Below, one piece after another: positions 61,922 to 64,000 of a DNA stretch of 64,000 nt. This DNA comes from Chondrilla cf. caribensis (lineage: Eukaryota; Porifera; Demospongiae; Chondrillida; Chondrillidae): assembly GCA_964020155.1 (NCBI GenBank), contig OZ026561.1:2094547-2158546 (forward strand). Direction: 5' to 3'. Under the pieces are notes generated by a model. The model had not been told where the DNA came from. It searched no databases and saw only the letters and a program-made list of their open reading frames with translations. A program made the translations under genes and the position numbers. Within the stretch, counting starts at the first letter, position 1. Each line of letters begins with the position of its first letter.

Positions 61922-62688
61922 GTGGGCCCGGCCTTAACTGCCTGTATACGTAAAAGTGCATGTACTCGCGTGTATGTGTACACCATACTGTGCTCGAGCA
62001 TGTATGTGGGTGGTTGGCAGCATGTGTGTCTTCGCTGATGGTATGTAGAGGGGATTTGGTACAACAGTGGGTAATCCATGGATCTATGGCCTTGTCGAAA
62101 TAAGCCATGCGACTGTTAAAGTGCACAACATGCCCCTTGGCATGGGTATAGGTTGATGCTTGTGTGTGGGATGGTAAAACAGAACTGGGCGGGGCCTATT
62201 CCTAGAGCCTTGTGTGTCATGCTAGCTATTTATGTTGTAAAGGGGGTGTGCCGTGTATGAGGTAGGGGGCATGTGCAGTGTTAGCCATGCATGCCGTATA
62301 TGGATATGTACTGTTCGTCGTGTATGCCGTGCAACGATATGCTGTTCGCCGTGTGTGCACGCGTGTTAGCGAAAACCGCTTTTGGCCGTGTATGCCATAC
62401 ATCGATTAGCTGTTCGCCGTGTATGCATGCGTGTTAAGCAAAAATGTTGTTGGATGTATGAAAATGTATGCCGTCGGCGAGGCGGGTTGGTCGTCCGTTC
62501 GGGGCACCGTCAGCTAGGGCAGGTCCGGGTGTAGGGAGTGTGAGAGTACACCAGGACAAACCTTGAGAGGGCTGGGGGTAGGTGTCGTTTAGAGATGACT
62601 CCTCTGCCATAATCGGGGAACACAATCGACTACGAGAGACGTAATGGAGCGGGGAGGTTCGAAGCAGTAGCGAGTAGCGACAAAAAGG
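61922..62688 (-). other. 5' leader region of the retrotransposon
   Basis: It lies between repeat A and gag. It contains GT-rich imperfect repeats of the form GCCGTGTATGC...CGAT (62240-62430, four or five times) whose role is unknown. Confidence 0.5.
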
Positions 62689-62859
62689 AAAAAATTGCGC
62701 TGTGGAGCACTTCTCGTCCTTGCCAGAGCGGATTCACACGTGGCGGGTGACTGCGCATGCTCACTCATGACGTCACACGATGGCTTTGGCGGGCTGTATT
62801 GTCGCGAGCAAGCTATCGATTACGACATTAACCTTATTCAAGCTGAACTTAAATTACAT
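62689..62859 (-). repeat. Retrotransposon repeat A, 5' copy
   Basis: This is the 5'-terminal repeat on the element's coding strand and the likely promoter side. It has a TGACGTCA at 62768-62775. Confidence 0.9.
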
Positions 62860-63247
62860 GGTATAAAAATCACCTACACCTTGGCTGCATGATATGTCCA
62901 CTACATTGTGCAAACTGCAGTATTAGTAGGAATTTTTCTACTTGCCAGGCTTGTGACACTGTCTACAGGCCTTTATGAGTGCTTTTTTCATGAATGACTG
63001 TTTTATGGACCAGAGCAGACATACTGATAAGTGTTTGTCTGAATTGTCTAGTACAATGGAACTGCTGGCCCTGCTCCATCATAACCGCATGGCTAGTTCG
63101 TGTAATGTACAGAGAATTCTAGCTCATTTATCTGTCAAACATTTTTATTCACAGCTATTTCACAATTCCTACTATTATACGAGGCGTTTAAAAAGAAAGA
63201 CGGTCGTAGCAGGCCAGACTGGTACAGAGCAGGGCGGTAATAATCAA

Positions 63248-63255
63248 TGACGTCA
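63248..63255 (+). promoter_or_regulatory. Perfect CRE (TGACGTCA) upstream of the unknown gene, copy 3
   Basis: It lies 47 nt before the ATG at 63295, as in copy 1. Confidence 0.5.
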
Positions 63256-63294
63256 TCTCTTACTGAGGAGGGCGGTAACATTCGTACGTACACG

Positions 63295-63854
63295 ATGGAG
63301 GCGAACAGAAGATCTGTCTTTCAGGTAACATAGAATAGAGTGCAGTACTTGAAAATGATAGCCTTGCACACCATAGCAGTAGCCAATAAGTAGAATTTCA
63401 TCCCATCGTTATCTCTGTAGGTGGGTTATTCAATCGAAAACTCTTGCTATTGTGTAGTTATACCATAGACACTCTAAACTACGTAACAGAGTGTCTATGG
63501 TTATACGTAGTTCAATATTTCCTGTACGAATAAAACGTTCTTTTCAAGTCACCCATCCTGTCTAGCATATGTTCGTTTCATAGTTGTTATCAGTGTTTCA
63601 AGTTCCCATTCCCAAATCACCATATGTAACCCTTTGATCCAGTTGTGTTCAGTTTGTCAATGAGCACTTCAAATTGTTTTCCTTCTTGTTTACAGACGAA
63701 GTTTGGACAGCTCTTCCTGAAGAAGCGAACCCTTTCGGGAAGAAATGGTGCTGATGAAGTGGAGGCTGTTTTGGTCGAGCTAACCAACGACCATCTAGTG
63801 GTGAGAACGAAGGAAGAGGGACGGCCATTAAATGAAGACGCTTTGATTAAAGAG
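63295..63854 (+). CDS. Unrecognised gene, 5' exons, copy 3 (continues off window)
   Basis: Exon 1 is 63295-63324 (MEANRRSVFQ) and exon 2 is 63696-63854 (TKFGQLFLKKRTLSGRNGAD and on to EDALIKE), with a GTGAGT donor at 63855. It differs from copy 2 by one residue in the visible protein (Arg for Gln). This is the copy most likely to be the functional gene, since copy 1 is broken by the Penelope element and copy 2 ends at a unit junction. The family is not recognised from 63 residues. Confidence 0.6.
63463..63500. mobile_element. 38-bp fold-back insertion
   Basis: Perfect 13-bp arms CCATAGACACTCT and AGAGTGTCTATGG surround a 12-bp loop. TTATA is duplicated on both sides (63458-63462, 63501-63505). 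The homologous site at about 48121 has one TTATA and no insert. Confidence 0.8.
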
Positions 63855-64000
63855 GTGAGTAGATATTACAGCTTTTCTATCAAATATTTCGTCTGCGGCT
63901 GCAAATTCACACCTTAGTTAGGGTTAGGGTCACCTTCGGTTGCTTTCAACTGGCCTAGCTATTCCATCAATTGGGCTGAGTGCTCCATTTGGCCATAGCG
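63855..64000. other. Start of intron 2 of the unknown gene, copy 3
   Basis: It matches 48475-48638 of copy 2 and holds no further exon before the window edge. Confidence 0.6.

Larger units (their letters stand above)
56583..62859 (-). mobile_element. Complete Ngaro/PAT-like tyrosine-recombinase retrotransposon
   Basis: The 6277-bp element reads on the minus strand. It has split direct repeats: A (62689-62859), then gag, RT/RNase H and recombinase genes, then B (57183-57554), A again (57012-57182) and B again (56583-56954). Both repeat pairs look identical. The uninterrupted sites at about 40456 and 47506 (GAAGTGGAAGGTATA) show the ends exactly and no target duplication, as expected for integration by a tyrosine recombinase. 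No methyltransferase domain was seen, and repeats are direct, which argues against a DIRS1-type element. Identity of the repeats and long open frames suggest recent insertion. Confidence 0.9.

Noticed and set aside
1..64000. tRNA or rRNA genes
   Set aside because: No cloverleaf with a convincing T-loop or rRNA segment was recognised by eye; a tRNA scan was not possible.

Overview
The window is eukaryotic and intron-rich: coding exons are separated by AT-rich introns with GT/AG borders. The gene content (a CARD/coiled-coil/kinase-like/Kelch protein, a TRAF-like RING-MATH protein, and a tandem CD225/dispanin cluster) together with Penelope, tyrosine-recombinase and other mobile elements fits an early-branching marine animal, most likely a demosponge. 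That assignment is inference from gene types; no species marker was seen.

Layout. 1-2.8 kb holds no confident gene. 2.9-3.9 kb is a minus-strand TRAF-like gene whose first exon probably lies at 5.2 kb, head to head with a prenylcysteine-oxidase-like gene (5.3-8.6 kb). A tandem copy of the oxidase follows (9.1-12.4 kb), and the last exons of the pair share a nearly identical block. 12.4-15.0 kb is intergenic and carries a 1.06-kb inverted-repeat element. 15.0-25.8 kb is one eight-exon gene that joins a CARD-like N-terminus, a helical region, two duplicated coiled-coil exons, a kinase domain with a broken catalytic loop, and Kelch repeats.

26.7-55.7 kb is a cluster of five CD225/dispanin-type genes with the same four-exon, phase-conserved plan: a 25-nt first exon, a proline-rich exon, and two exons making the two-helix CD225 domain. 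Genes 2-5 sit in segmental duplications. Units 3-5 also carry the 5' exons of a second, unrecognised gene (ATG at 40905, 47953 and 63295). CRE-like sites lie upstream of most of these starts.

The duplicated units act as filled and empty sites for one another, so several insertions can be bounded almost to the base: a deleted pogo/Tigger element (31752-32528), a RecQ-fragment-bearing inverted-repeat element with an 11-bp target duplication (50658-51432), a complete 6.3-kb Ngaro/PAT-like tyrosine-recombinase retrotransposon (56583-62859), and a 38-bp fold-back (63463-63500). A 5'-truncated Penelope element (from 41282) and a frameshifted reverse transcriptase (48967-50470) lie at the two junctions between units. 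The Penelope fragment is in frame with a host exon, so a host/endonuclease fusion protein is predicted.

All exon joins were inferred by eye from splice signals, reading-frame continuity and comparison of copies; no transcript evidence was available.
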